64,000 bases of DNA from Aplectana chamaeleonis (taxonomy: Eukaryota > Nematoda > Chromadorea > Rhabditida > Cosmocercidae), in NCBI GenBank assembly GCA_029168955.1, contig JAPDOI010001173.1, positions 62,001 to 126,000 on the forward strand. Reading direction: 5' to 3'. Under the pieces are notes generated by a model. It made no database searches. It saw nothing but the letters and a program-made list of their open reading frames with translations, and was not told the DNA's origin. This document shows, piece by piece, positions 21,787 through 32,394 of the stretch. How positions within the stretch are numbered: the stretch's first letter is position 1; every line of letters starts with the position of its first letter. The translations under genes were made by a program, and so were the position numbers.

Positions 21787-22232
21787 AGGCAGCGTTCACG
21801 ATGATCATCCTCGTTGACTTCCCACAGTGAAATGATAGGCGAGAAGGATCCTAGGCTACCAGTGTCGAAAGAACGGTAGAAAACGAGCCAGAGCGGCAAA
21901 ATAACGGCTGCAAACAAGCGTTTTGGGGCCTCAGACACACCCCGCGTCCCAGATACGCCTTCTCGAAATGAACAAATAAAGATTCAGATTACAGGAATGA
22001 TCAAGTCAAGGAAGTGCTGATAAGTGAGCTGATCGCTCGATTGCACTGATAGGCATGATCCTTCATAGCTGTCAATTCCTCCACGCTCAAAAATCAACGT
22101 AAACAAGAGAGGACCTATTTTGGTTAAAAAACGGATTTCGCCTCTTTTTAAAGCATGCCTTGCTATATAGGGCACCAGACCTTCCATAAACCGTGGAGAT
22201 ACCGGAAGTGAAACTAATCGTGAACACTGCCT
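21787..22232. repeat. TTAA-flanked MITE, AGGCAGCGTTCACGATGA family, copy 3
   Basis: The ends are AGGCAGCGTTCACGATGATC and ATCGTGAACACTGCCT. It shares a single TCAA/TTAA target with the preceding family A MITE (21783-21786), with TTAA again at 22233-22236. The interior matches the partial copy at 31156 and the inverted copy at 44436-45273. Confidence 0.75.
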
Positions 22233-22317
22233 TTAAAGTCATTCATACCGCTAGCATTGCTAATTTCTTCGTCTAAACATTTTGATAATCCTGGTATCGC
22301 ATCCATCCCTCTTCCAG

Positions 22318-22520
22318 TTGCGCGAGCACGTGCTTTGCGCGTACCTTGCGGAAAATTGGGCGGACCGAGGCGGGCGTCGAACTCCTTTCTGAATGCATGC
22401 TTCACGCGTGCTAGTCATCATCTCGCCCTTATCTCCGCTATGAGCACGCGCCCGTGTCAGAAGGGCGAGCACGTGCTCAATGTGTGTTTCGGGGAAATTG
22501 GACGGATCGACGTGGCTTTG
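22318..22520. repeat. Diverged direct repeat of about 143 bp with GAGCACGTGCT cores
   Basis: GCGAGCACGTGCT at about 22321 and again at about 22464 is followed by related sequence (GGAAAATTGGGCGGACCGA versus GGGAAATTGGACGGATCGA). It lies 100-300 bp upstream of a tuberin exon. Confidence 0.45.
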
Positions 22521-22621
22521 TCTGAGAGTTGTCAGAAAATTGAGTTAGGGAATCGCAAGTTTCAGTTATCTTGTGGCAAAAAAGCGAGTGCAGTATATTT
22601 AGTGTAGAGCACATTTTTCAG

Positions 22622-22838
22622 TACCTCATGCTAAATGTCTTGTTTGACGTTGCGAGGACAGTTTCATTACGAAACGACGCAAGGCTTTTTGATTCGGTGA
22701 TGAGCATCGTACGGAATCTGTTCGTTGCCTCAATACTGCGCACTACTGCGGAAACCGCAATCGAGGACGAGGACGACGCTGAAACTATAGTAGCTCCATC
22801 ACGTCCACCTCAACGATTTTCGGCTCAAACTGCGGGAT
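22622..22838 (+). CDS. TSC2: Tuberin exon (residues 178-250)
   Basis: This exon in phase 0 follows CACATTTTTCAG and ends one base into a codon at GGGAT/GTGAGT. It encodes YLMLNVLFDVARTVSLRNDA, then FDSVMSIVRNLF, corresponding to human [20 protein letters not shown] with LLDIIEKVMARSL. The end is an acidic, low-complexity linker (IEDEDDAETIVAPSRPPQRF), as expected before the next helical block. Confidence 0.8.
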
Positions 22839-23936
22839 GTGAGTTTTTTCAACTCTCATATGCGATGTATATCTCATTCGAACCTTATACAATGCGTTTC
22901 ATTACACACTTCCGTCCTGAATTTTGAAGATATTGCTTTCCAGCGTTGTTCTGGACCTTTTTTTTACTATGATGAGCGAATTCAGGATAGTGAAAAACCT
23001 ATATAACCACTTTTTCAGAATTTTATCCTTTACAGAACTTTTTTCATAACACTTCTTTCGACTTTCGGCCGTTTCATAATATATTTCCACCTTGCATAAG
23101 CAGCGATTAAACATTTTTCTGCTCCAACCAAACGTACGTTCGGGCCGAGGTTGACGAAAACTTTCCGTCTCGATAAAAGTTGTGATCCTCAATGTCTAGG
23201 GCGAATTTTTCTCTTGTCTGGGCCTTCCAATACGCCGGGATGATCGACTACCGCATTCTTGGTGGAAATGAGAGAAGCCACTGGGCCATTTTCAGTCTCC
23301 TGAAAAACACGGACACCTACGGTCGCAATGATGACTGGAGACGAGTGTAGAAACTCTCTGGAAAGATGAACCGATAATTAGGAAGCGCTAATCCAAAACG
23401 TCGCTTAGCGTCAACCAGCTCCAGATTAAGTTTGGGCTGCTTATCTCCACGTTCGCTTTCTGAAGGGCGTCAGAACGCGTCGATAACATTGCTAAGGAAG
23501 TGATACAAAAGTCTCCATACCTAGCAGGCGCTCGGAAAGTCACTATTCTCCAAGCTGCGCGAGGGAACATGACAGCCCCGATTTGAGCAATGTGAGGTTC
23601 TTGTTTGGGGTGAAGATGAGAGCAGCACGTGCCCATTCAAAATTGGTTTGTGATGTCCATATGATCTTCTCCAACTAGAAGAGTGCCGCTCTAGACACTC
23701 ATCGAGTGAAGTCCGGTCGGCGCGACTTGAGACAAACCAAAAGCTTTTGTCGGCCCTGCTTCGGCGGTGGATCTCTGGCGGTTGATCGCGAAGTTTTTTC
23801 GATCTACTGTCTCTTGTGGATTTTTCAGTATTGTCGATATCATTGATGTACTACCTTTTTATGTACTTGTCTTCACTATCCCGAAACAAATAATGGACTG
23901 ATTGTTCGTGTTGATCGCGCATTTACCACTTTGCAG

Positions 23937-24308
23937 TGGCTATATTTCGAAAAAAAAATACTTGCAGATGCTTGGAGGCTTCTGTTCTATGAGAGGATCT
24001 ATGATGACGTGGAGGGCATTCTATCGCGACAACAGGCGTCAGCTGCCATTCGTACCTTGTTATGCGGGCTCAGTTGAGTATCAAGAAGGGTTTCATTATC
24101 ATCTTCGTTTTCTTCGTAAGAGAAAGCTAGCAGCGATAATTAAGATGCCAACAGAATACACCGTAGGAGACGCGTTTCGCCATGGCTTTGGCATCACAGT
24201 ATTGAAAGATTGTTTTGGCTAGCATTTGGGCCCAGTCAGAACATTATGAAGAAGCTCGAAAGATAATCACGGATAACGATTACGCGACCTGCAGACAGCT
24301 CTACTCAG
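23937..24308 (+). pseudogene. Coding-like fragments with faint HbrB/PRR5 resemblance
   Basis: After an acceptor-like CCACTTTGCAG, 23937-24073 encodes FEKKILADAWRLLFYERIYD DVEGIL (split) and then AAIRTLLCGLS. 24206-24308 encodes ASIWAQSEHYEEARKIITDN and DYATCRQLYS before a GTGAAT donor. The first block resembles, by eye, the LAETWDFFF...AIF pattern of the PRR5/HbrB subunit of TORC2, but the frame between the two blocks is not resolved. It could be a nested gene, a decayed retrocopy, or chance. It lies in the TSC2 intron 22839-27747. Confidence 0.25.
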
Positions 24309-24372
24309 GTGAATAGCTAAAAAATGGCAATCCTCGCTCTACTCAGGTGAATAGCTAAAAATGGCAATCCTC
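24298..24372. repeat. Exact tandem duplication of 37-38 bp
   Basis: GCTCTACTCAGGTGAATAGC plus TAAAAAATGGCAATCCTC is repeated head to tail, the second copy lacking one A. It duplicates the donor-like CAGGTGAAT at the end of the preceding coding-like fragment. Confidence 0.8.
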
Positions 24373-24484
24373 GACATTTGGAGCGATCCCGACTCCTCGG
24401 TCCACCGTAACTCAAGAAATAGTTTGTCAAACCGACTTCTCAAATTACCTACAATTCGTGGAACACATGTGGACTGCTGGTTAA

Positions 24485-24958
24485 AGACACAGTCCAACCT
24501 CAGAATCGATTTTTCTTTTTTCTGCTTATCTTGAAGAAAATTTCACGCTGATCACAATGGTGACTCCGAAATCGCTCAGAACTCACTACGAACGGAGTTA
24601 CGGCTCCTCAAAAATCTCGATTTTGAACGGCTAGAAGTTCGCGGACGAGTTGTCTCGAGCCTGTATTTTCTCGCTATTCACCGCCATCGTTCTGAAGCAG
24701 GCCACAATATAAAGCCAGACCGAAAGCAAATCGAAGAACTTAGGTTTTGAGCAAAATCATTCGCGCGTCTCTTCCCTATAGAGGTCGGAAACCTGGCAAT
24801 GGGCGTTACCCATTTTTTCTTTCAAGGGGGCGTGGCCGACTTTTTCCTGCCTTTCTCTCGCTTATTTGAGCGAATTGAGATTTCGCGCTCGGTAGGGTTG
24901 CTATAGACGGCGACCGGACCAAAATATCAAAAATTACCTCTGAGGTTGGACTGTGCCT
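24485..24958. repeat. TTAA-flanked MITE family A, copy 2 (intact)
   Basis: AGACACAGTCCAACCTCAGA at the left and TCTGAGGTTGGACTGTGCCT at the right are inverted copies. TTAA lies at 24481-24484 and 24959-24962. It provides the undamaged reference for the split copy at 13551-21782. Confidence 0.75.
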
Positions 24959-24962
24959 TTAA

Positions 24963-25419
24963 AGGCAGAATACACGCTCGTAAACGTGATTGAGATAACT
25001 ACGGAAATAGAATGGTATGGCCCAGATTACAACGCCTACGCATTTTGAAGTGTCAAAAGCGACCCACAATGGCGCTACCTGAGTTAGAAGTTGGCCCCGC
25101 CCTGTATTTTCACGCCCCCTGTATTTGCCCTTTTCTTGCAACGCAAGGAAGCTGGGTCATATTCACCGTCTGTATTGGTAGATTGCCTAACAAGTGAACC
25201 ACACAAGTCACTGACAGCGAAGATGGCCCAGCAACCCTGCGTTGGAGGAAAAGGGCAAATACAGGGGGCGTGAAATTACAGGGCTGGGCCAACTTCTATC
25301 TCAGGTAGCGTCATTGTGGGTCGTTTTTGACACTTCAAATGCGTGAGCATTATGTTGTAAGCCATACGGTTCGATTCACGTAGGTATCTCAACCACGTTT
25401 ACGAGCGTGTATGCTGCCT
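24963..25419. repeat. TTAA-flanked foldback MITE family C
   Basis: The ends are AGGCAGAATACACGCTCG and CGAGCGTGTATGCTGCCT; TTAA on the left is shared with MITE A, and TTGA is on the right. The two arms (about 210 bp each) are inverted copies, including AAGGGCAAATACAGGGGGCG near 25253 and its complement near 25120. Confidence 0.75.
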
Positions 25420-25443
25420 TTGATGTAAAATTATCTCAATTAA

Positions 25444-25890
25444 AGGCAGTGTTCACGATGAATATCGCACTCTAGTTCGACCCAAAAATGGGATTGTTTG
25501 GTCGTGAGGTAACTAATAGTGAAGAAAGAGGGAAGAAAAACGTCCAGAATAAGTCAAAATAACGGTTTCTAAATTCGGGGCGTGTACGAGAATCATGGGC
25601 CCCGCTGATTTCGGCAAGCGCGCGCTAATCGCGAAATCTGCGCGAATCGATAATGCTAACTGCAGCGTAGTTGCTTGGCAATTTGCCATCGAAACGTGTG
25701 CGGCGCCACAAGCTCGTCCGATTGGGGGGCGGACCGGGATAGGTAGGCGCACCGGGAGAGCTTTCAAAGCCGTTTGTATTTATTTCTGGCCAGTTTTCGT
25801 TGCTTTCTTCGACCCTATCCTCTACAGCACCTGCCAACTTAGTGTTTCACACCGAGACGTCGATAACGAGATTTATCGTGAACACTGCCT
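25444..25890. repeat. TTAA-flanked MITE, AGGCAGTGTTCACGATGA family, copy 4
   Basis: It runs from AGGCAGTGTTCACGATGA to TTATCGTGAACACTGCCT, with TTAA at 25440-25443 and 25891-25894. It is the third TTAA element in a row. Confidence 0.75.
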
Positions 25891-26362
25891 TTAAAAAATA
25901 ATTCCTTTCTCAGAATGAGCGGAACTATATTATGAAACTGCCGAAAATCGAAAACAAAAGATTAAAAAAGTCTCTGGAAACATGAATATTCAAGTTTTCC
26001 AACACCCTGAATTTGCTCGTGATAGTAGAAAGGGCCCAGCGCAAAGATGGAGCGCGGTATAATCAAAATAAGTGGTGGAAGTATATAGTGAAGCGCATTG
26101 TACTACAGTGCGTTTCTTTGTTTACGAACAACCTACTTTTCAACTATATTATTCTCCAGCTTGCCGCTGGGCATTTTTCACTAACATTAGCGTATTCAGG
26201 GTGTCGAAAAACCTATATATACATGTCATTAGAATATTACCTCTTTGAGAACTTTTTTTATAACATTTTATAACAAATTTGTCAATTTTCGACCGTTTCA
26301 TTGTTTATGAACATTCAAGTTTCAAAACAATTTATTATTCAAGCATAATAACTACACACTAA

Positions 26363-26974
26363 TTAGTAGTCTACATGAGCTCCATGTTTCATGGCTGCTT
26401 CAAAAAGCCGAGCTGGCTTGCTCTTCGCTAGGTTACGCAGTACCACGGCGTCGATTTCACTCCATGCTTCGAGGATCGAAGTTATGAGCTCATCAATTGA
26501 GTGAAATTGCTTGCGGTTGGCGCACACTTTGCACAAGATCATCCCCCACAGGTTCTCCATGGGGTTCGAGTCAAGGCTACATGCTGGCCAGTCCATAACT
26601 TTGATTCTATGCTCACGAAGCCAAGAGGAAGTCGCTCTGCTAGGGCGCACGCTTGCGTTATTCTGTTGAAATGTGAAGTTTCTCCGGCTGCGACCTCCCA
26701 AAAACGGCAGAATGTGATGCTCCAACATTTCCTTATACTCATCTGAGTCCACGCGACAGGATACGAAGGCAAGGTCGAGCGTGTTCTCGCAACTAAATGC
26801 CCCCCACACCATCAAAGAGCCACCGCCGAAGTTACGCCTACTGAAGCACCTGGGCTCCTTCCTTAGGTCATGCCAGTAGGACCTCATACCATCAGGGCCA
26901 TCCAAGTTGAACTTCTTTTCGTCTGAGAAGACCATCTGAACACCATAAATCAACTTCTCGTTAACATATAACAT
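26363..26974 (-). pseudogene. Tc1-like transposase, catalytic part
   Basis: The frame reads VFSDEKKFNLDGPDGMRSYW, then FGGGSLMVWGAF, FQQNNASVRPSRATSSWL and WPACSLDSNPMENLWGM. FSDEK holds the first catalytic Asp. The second Asp of the usual QDN motif is Asn (QQNNASV), which should abolish activity. NPMENLW carries the third acidic residue. Confidence 0.85.
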
Positions 26975-27186
26975 AAACTGAGCTGACCTTTACTCTATCT
27001 ACGGCCTCACCTTATCCCAACCGGTCGCCATGTTCTCTCGCGCGAATCGAAGACGAGCGGTCCTGTGGGAACTGGTGAGGTGTGGAGCCTTCTGCATTCT
27101 CTCTCAAACAATGTTTCCGTTGCGTTTAATAGCCCTCCTGACGGTAGACTTCGATACAGGCAATCTCAATTCTGCACGGACTTGAT

Positions 27187-27426
27187 TTACACTAGCCGTG
27201 TTGTTGGATAATCGCTTGCAAATCTGGGGTTCGTCCCTTCGGGAGAGCTTCCGCAAACGTCCTCAAGATAATTGTGTTCGTAGGCGTCTTTATATTTCAA
27301 ATAAGTGTAAACGACGCCAGGGCTTCTTTCAATTTGGGCGGCGATATGACGTGGCCCCAAGCCGGCATTTTTGGGGGCTCTGATCTGAGCTTTCTTCACA
27401 GTAGAGAGTCGACAGCCGCGCGCCAT
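27187..27426 (-). pseudogene. Tc1-like transposase, N-terminal helix-turn-helix part
   Basis: The frame begins MARGCRLSTVKKAQIRAPKN and continues GLGPRHIAAQIERSPGVVYT YL (split), the paired-like DNA-binding segment. Frames between 26975 and 27186 carry the middle of the protein with shifts. The equivalent region of copy 2 begins at 48512. Confidence 0.7.
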
Positions 27427-27747
27427 ATTGAGACAAGAAATGCCTTGTCTTTCTCGGCTCACCTGTGTAGGTAGTTTGAGACCGAGAATTGTTTTAAACA
27501 TTGCTAGTAGGAAGTGTTCATAAACAATGAAACCGGCGAAAGTTGAAAAAATTGTTATAAATTGTTATAAAAAAAGTTCTCAAAGAGGTGAAATTCTGAT
27601 GACATGTATACATGGGTTTTTTGACACTCTGAATACGCCAATGTTAGTGAAAAATGCCCAGCGTCAAGCTGGAGAATAATATAGCTGAAAAGTAGGTTTT
27701 TCATAAACAATGAAACGCACTGTATTTCCTTCTATATGTATTTTCAG

Positions 27748-27849
27748 CTCTCAGTTTCGATAATCTTGAGGTGGTCGCACAAAGTATAGGTGAACTACTT
27801 TCGGAACGTTGGACGCAGCTGAATCACAGTACACTGAGCACTATCGTCG
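27748..27849 (+). CDS. TSC2: Tuberin exon (residues 250-284)
   Basis: This 102-bp exon starts after ATGTATTTTCAG, completing the codon split after 22838, and ends at CGTCG/GTGAGT. It encodes LSFDNLEVVAQSIGELLSER WTQLNHSTLSTIV (split here), corresponding to human [20 protein letters not shown] and the following helix. It begins 25 bp after the Tc1-like element. Confidence 0.72.
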
Positions 27850-28299
27850 GTGAGTCGCACGGGGTTATCGTCGGAAATCATTGTTAAATATCACAACAAT
27901 GCTGGGTTGTACGCAAAGCTGTTGGGCACAGGCAAAATTCGAACCTGCTTTGCGGACGAGATTGGCTTACCAGATCATACCCGTGACGGGTGCTCATGTG
28001 CTCCACACTCCTGTCTGCCAACTAGCTGACGTGTGCCAGAGCTGGGCGCACGGTGGTTTTATTGTTAGAATTCTCGTCCGGAAGGCGCTCGATGCTTGTC
28101 CGAGTCTTTCTTCTTCTTTGCAGCGGCGAAGAGGTCCTTGGCACAAGCAGGGTAATCTTGCCTGGTTATCGGCTCGTCGGAGGTGCGCCCTCCCCCTTCA
28201 TGTTGGAAAATTTTGCACCCTACCTCCCCCAACTCGACATTGTAATGAGTGTACCACGTATTGAGAGAGAGTAAAATGAACTGGAATTCCATTAGATGC

Positions 28300-28505
28300 T
28301 GAAAATGGATAATTATGAGGAAACCTTCGAGAAACGATGTCGTTTTGGCAATGCCTCTAATACAGCCCACGTTTTTTACCTTCTGATGTTCTTAGACAAA
28401 ATAGCGTTTTTGGCAAATTCGACGCTCCTGCGGACACACTTGTCGTCCTTAGCTCGGCGACAAAAGGTCCGTGATTAAAACTAGGCTCAGTACATATAGG
28501 CCTCT
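28300..28505. repeat. Repeat family E, left part, next to a TTAA MITE
   Basis: The segment ends GGTCCGTGATTAAAACTAGG CTCAGTACATATAGG (split) before CTCTTTAA. The same end occurs at about 39960-40023 and 46440-46500. Its right-hand continuation (ACCACCCGTCTG...) is on the other side of the MITE at 28510-29059. Confidence 0.6.
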
Positions 28506-28509
28506 TTAA

Positions 28510-29059
28510 AGGCAGTGGTCGCGATCAAATATGCTTGTCGTCTTTTTCTCTCCAAACCCTTATGTGGGTCTCGAGTAGTAGGACTTATAAGGAAAAATCG
28601 CGAAAAAAAACACTGTTTTGGGCCAAATTTGAAGCCTGAACTTTCTTGTCTTTTGATGGTGGACGAGCCCACTTCACATCATCGGCATCGATGACCTCTT
28701 ATATCAAGAACATCAGCTGGCTTCAAATTGAATTCCAATCAATAAACCTTCGGATTTATGTACACATCTAGTCAAAAACATTGACTGGAGTGCTTTCTTT
28801 CATTGCTCAATTGTTTTTATTAATTACATTTGCATTTATTTCTTTCTCTGAATATCGATGATTTTTGACTGCTCGGCATGAGACTGCGATCTTTTTGGTC
28901 GGCGCTGTGCACGTGTGCACGAACTGGCTTCTTTGGGTCCTAGAAACACTAATTCTAGCCAGTTTTTCGCCGCGCTACCTTCATAGTTTTTCAGCTGTTT
29001 TTGATCTAAGCTGATTTTTGTAGTTTTTTCGATAACGTTTCTCGTCGTGACCACTGCCT
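28510..29059. repeat. TTAA-flanked MITE, AGGCAGTGGTCGCGATC variant
   Basis: The ends are AGGCAGTGGTCGCGATC and GTCGTGACCACTGCCT, with TTAA at 28506-28509 and 29060-29063. It is inserted between the two parts of family E. The element cut at the window start has the same terminus. Confidence 0.7.
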
Positions 29060-29063
29060 TTAA

Positions 29064-29300
29064 GACAGAAACCACCCGTCTGTAGGCATTGGCCACCGAG
29101 CGGTGCTCTGGCTATTGAGGCGTTTTTTCGATCCCAAATAACCGGCCTCCCGTTTTCGACTCTAACGGGACCAATCGCCCTGCGACTCTTGCAGTAACTT
29201 TGTTTGTGATCCTCTTTCAAATAAGCTTCGCAGCAGCCGAAGCAAGAAAACTAGATTTTTACGTTTTTTCGGATTTGTCAGAGTCAAACATCCCTGTTCA
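29064..29300. repeat. Repeat family E, right part
   Basis: It begins GACAGAAACCACCCGTCTG and continues through ACGGGACCAATCGCCCTGCG, matching 45886-46340 and 46503-46690. Confidence 0.55.
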
Positions 29301-30260
29301 GCGTTTTGGTCGATGTTTCCGATTCGGGTGGAAAGTTTCAAGAAGGTGTTATAGGAGCGCTGAACACAAGTTTGGCATCTATTTACCGATAGTCGGATGA
29401 TTACTGCGGTTATGCAGTAATATTTTGGGCGAGATCACGGACGATGTCATGCACTGGGCAAATCGTAACATTCTTGTCGGATCACCTCATTAGCATCTGT
29501 GCTGATGCCGCGATTGGAATTAAGTATCGTTCAGCCTGCCTCATATTCTGGGTGCATTCCCCCACCGGTTGCGCGACTCTACGTCATTAAGATCGGCGGA
29601 AGACAGTAGTGAAAGAAGCTGCATTCAAGCTTCCAGTTCCTTTTCACTGTCGGAGTCCCGGGAGGCTCTTCACACCAGTGCATCTGGCGAGCGACTTCAC
29701 CTCCAGATTCCATTTTACTCCTGTAGGTCACCGGATAATGCCTACTTTCCTTCTACATTCCGTAGGAGGCTCCGTTTTTTCTTAAGCTCTCCTAGCCGAC
29801 GTTTTCCTGTGCACCACAAATCTGGGATATCATTCGAACCCGAGCTGAGCCTTTGCACAGCTTTTTTAATGACTCTTGAATCGGGGCATCGGCTCCCACG
29901 TTTCAGCTCATTCTAAGCTTCCTTCGACGTCAGTTTCTCGTTCTTCAGAAGTCATTTCCTCATTACGACCGAAGTCAGTCCGCCAATGAACGCCATCATT
30001 ACAAGTACATCTATGCATTCTTTGAAGGCGTCGAAGTTTTACCCGTTTGCCGTGGACTGTAATTCGGCCTAGAACCCGTGCGGAATTTTTTATTTAAGTC
30101 GAAAACTAACTAAAACGCCTTTAACAATTTATCTAAGCACGCACATTTATGGGATCACCTATATAAGTCAAACGTTAGTTGTTCGCGGTGGCTCATTTCA
30201 TGCTCAGTTAATGTGCAAACAAAGAGGTGATGGACACCAATATATCTTAGGCTCGCATAG
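29301..30260. other. Unassigned intron sequence
   Basis: No gene or repeat was recognised. One ORF (29569-29916 plus) is Ser-rich with no known domain. Confidence 0.35.
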
Positions 30261-30263
30261 GTA

Positions 30264-30470
30264 CAGTGCGTTTCAAAATTTTAAAGGCACCCTATTCTCT
30301 TGAAATTCTCAAACTCGCAATTCGTATTGAGAAGAACCAAGTTCAGTATTCGAGTGTCCTTCGTACACATACTCTGTCATAATCATAACTTTCCTTCTAG
30401 TCTCTATCAGGAATATTTTTTGCAGCTTTGCTTGATTTTACGCTGTTTCAAAATTATAAAGGCACTAAAG
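30264..30470. repeat. Solo inverted-repeat end of a Tc1-like element
   Basis: CAGTGCGTTTCAAAATTTTA AAGGCACC (split, from 30264, after TA) and the inner copy TTTCAAAATTATAAAGGCAC (30447 on) match the outer and inner direct repeats of the element at 48222-49816. No right end or transposase follows. Confidence 0.7.
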
Positions 30471-30733
30471 AAATAGATGTTGTTTTTGTAGATATCGTCA
30501 GATTCGCTCGCCCATTCTTCACTGTAGCATGGATTACCCATCCGTATTTACTACAGTTTACCGTGAATCAGTACTCTCTACTTGAAATGAAAATTAGGTG
30601 TTTGTGCTGCAAGAGCCTGGACACTCCATCAAAGAAACCGGTGCATAATCGATTTGTATGTTCTCAGGCTACACGCGGGACCAAGAATTCTAGAGGAACA
30701 CTGAGAATGTTGAAATCAGGGCGAAAACGGCGG

Positions 30734-32081
30734 ATACCGTACTTTCTCTTTTAGAAGTACATGTACATACTTCTAATACTCAGACCCCTATTTTATATGT
30801 ACTTCTATTAGAGGTGTACTTCAAATAGAGGCTGTACTTCTAATTCTCAGCTCTCTCTTTTTGGTGTACTTCTATTAGAGGTGTACTTCTAATAGAGGGT
30901 GTACTTTTATTATTCGGCGCAATTTTTTAAATTTCCAATGGTAGACTCTTCACATTTCTTGATTTCCGGTGTAACACCAAAAACTTGTATGTAATGAAAT
31001 TTCAGACTAGGCTCAATCGTATTGATGCTTCCACAATCTCTGATATCATATATTCACGCCTTTCCCAAGTTAATTTCTTTCAAAAAATGTAGAAGGTCGT
31101 TTTCGATTTTGTTGACACGTGCTTCATCGACTTGTTAGGCTTAAAAACAATTTAAAGGCAGCGTTCACGATGAACATCATCGGTGACTTTTCACAGTGAA
31201 ATGATAGGCGAGAAGGATTCTAGGCTCGCAGTGTCAAAAAAAAAACGGTAAAAACGTGCCAGGAGTGGCAAAATAACAGCTGCAAACAAGCGTTTTGGTG
31301 TCCCAGAACCGCCCGGTGCTCACCTTCCGCCCCCTCAATGTGAACAACTGAAGACTCAGATTACAGGAATGATCAAGTCAAGGAAGTGCTGATAAACGAA
31401 CTGATTGCTTGAGTAGCGCTGAATTCCTCCACGCTCAAAAATCAGCGTAAAAAAGGGAGGGCCTATTTCGGTTCTAAAACACGTCTTTCGCGTCCCAGAG
31501 CGATTGAAATGCGCGGTTCTTGAACAACTTGACAACAGCTTTTCCAGAAGCGAGTTTTTTGCGTTCACAATCCGCTATAGGTAAAGTCCATCATTGGTGG
31601 TTTCTGACTTCCTCATCGTATGAGCGACTTCTCTACATAAATGATCCAATCTTTGTAACGCTGGGGAATCTTGGTTTTTCAAGCACCGCTAAAGTCAACG
31701 TCTAGGGCCAAAACAAGTCGACTTTGATCGACTAAAACCCAATCAAACATAAATTTTTGTAAAGAACCTAAATAAACTCCGTGCATTCGCCGCGAATAAC
31801 ACCAATGTCGAACATTAGCTCTGCGTTTTTTCCTGGTCATTTGAAGTTCGCTGAGGTTTCTTCGGAAGTTTTCCCATAGAAGCAATCTTTTACCGAGAAA
31901 GGGGTGGCTGATAGTTTTTTTGTGAATATTCAACCGCACATTATTGAAAAAAATCTCGGGCAAACTGGTCTCTCTCGAATGCCACATTCGAGTTGCCAAT
32001 CAGTTACCCAAGTAGGGGGTCCACTCCGAAAAGAGGTGTACTTTAAATAGAGGTGTACTTCTATTAGAGGAAATACGGTAT
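30734..32081. mobile_element. TIR element with repeated TCTATTAGAGGTGTACTT units at its ends
   Basis: The left terminus ATACCGTACTTTCTCTTTTAG and right terminus CTATTAGAGGAAATACGGTAT are inverted copies. Just inside lie several copies of GTGTACTTCTATTAGAG (30830-30910 and 32035-32070). It contains a partial TTAA MITE (from 31156). No transposase was recognised. Confidence 0.5.
31156..31500. repeat. Partial TTAA MITE, AGGCAGCGTTCACGATGA family
   Basis: It follows TTAA (31152-31155) and matches 21787-22160 closely (shared GATTACAGGAATGATCAAGT), but diverges before reaching a right end, so it is truncated. Confidence 0.65.
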
Positions 32082-32394
32082 ATTGACAGTTGTCGTGTAG
32101 CGTGGTCAGATTCGTGCAGTTTCGTGTCAATCTCTAGCCTGATTTTCCCAGGGCGGCTATCTGAAGGTGAATCGAACAATTCGAAAACATTGCCAGAGAT
32201 ACTAGAGGAATGTCTGCACTGCCGGAGGGACATAGAAAAGCGGCTTATGTTCTCACTGTCAAGAAGGATCTTGGCAATAAAATTGGTGGAGAAGTCAGCC
32301 TTCAACCTGCCCTCACCCTGGTCATTTTTTTGCTGTCCATGTGAGCGCCCCTTCTTCTTCTTCTTCTTCTTCTGCAGCCTCAAAGTGGTTTTTG

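Larger units (their letters stand above)
26106..27722 (-). mobile_element. Tc1-like transposon, copy 1 (inactive)
   Basis: The ends CAGTGCGTTTC and GAAACGCACTG are flanked by TA (26104-26105, 27723-27724). The inverted repeats are long (about 200 bp) with an inner repeat of the terminus (GTTTCATTGTTTATGAAC near 26291 and its complement near 27515). The minus strand carries a decayed transposase. The right end lies 25 bp from the next tuberin exon. Confidence 0.85.

Noticed and set aside
23240..23345. MIDYRILGGNERSHWAIFSL ORF as a cadherin-like exon
   Set aside because: Only a short DYRILGGNE phrase is suggestive; there is no repeat context, no calcium-binding motif series and a stop soon after.
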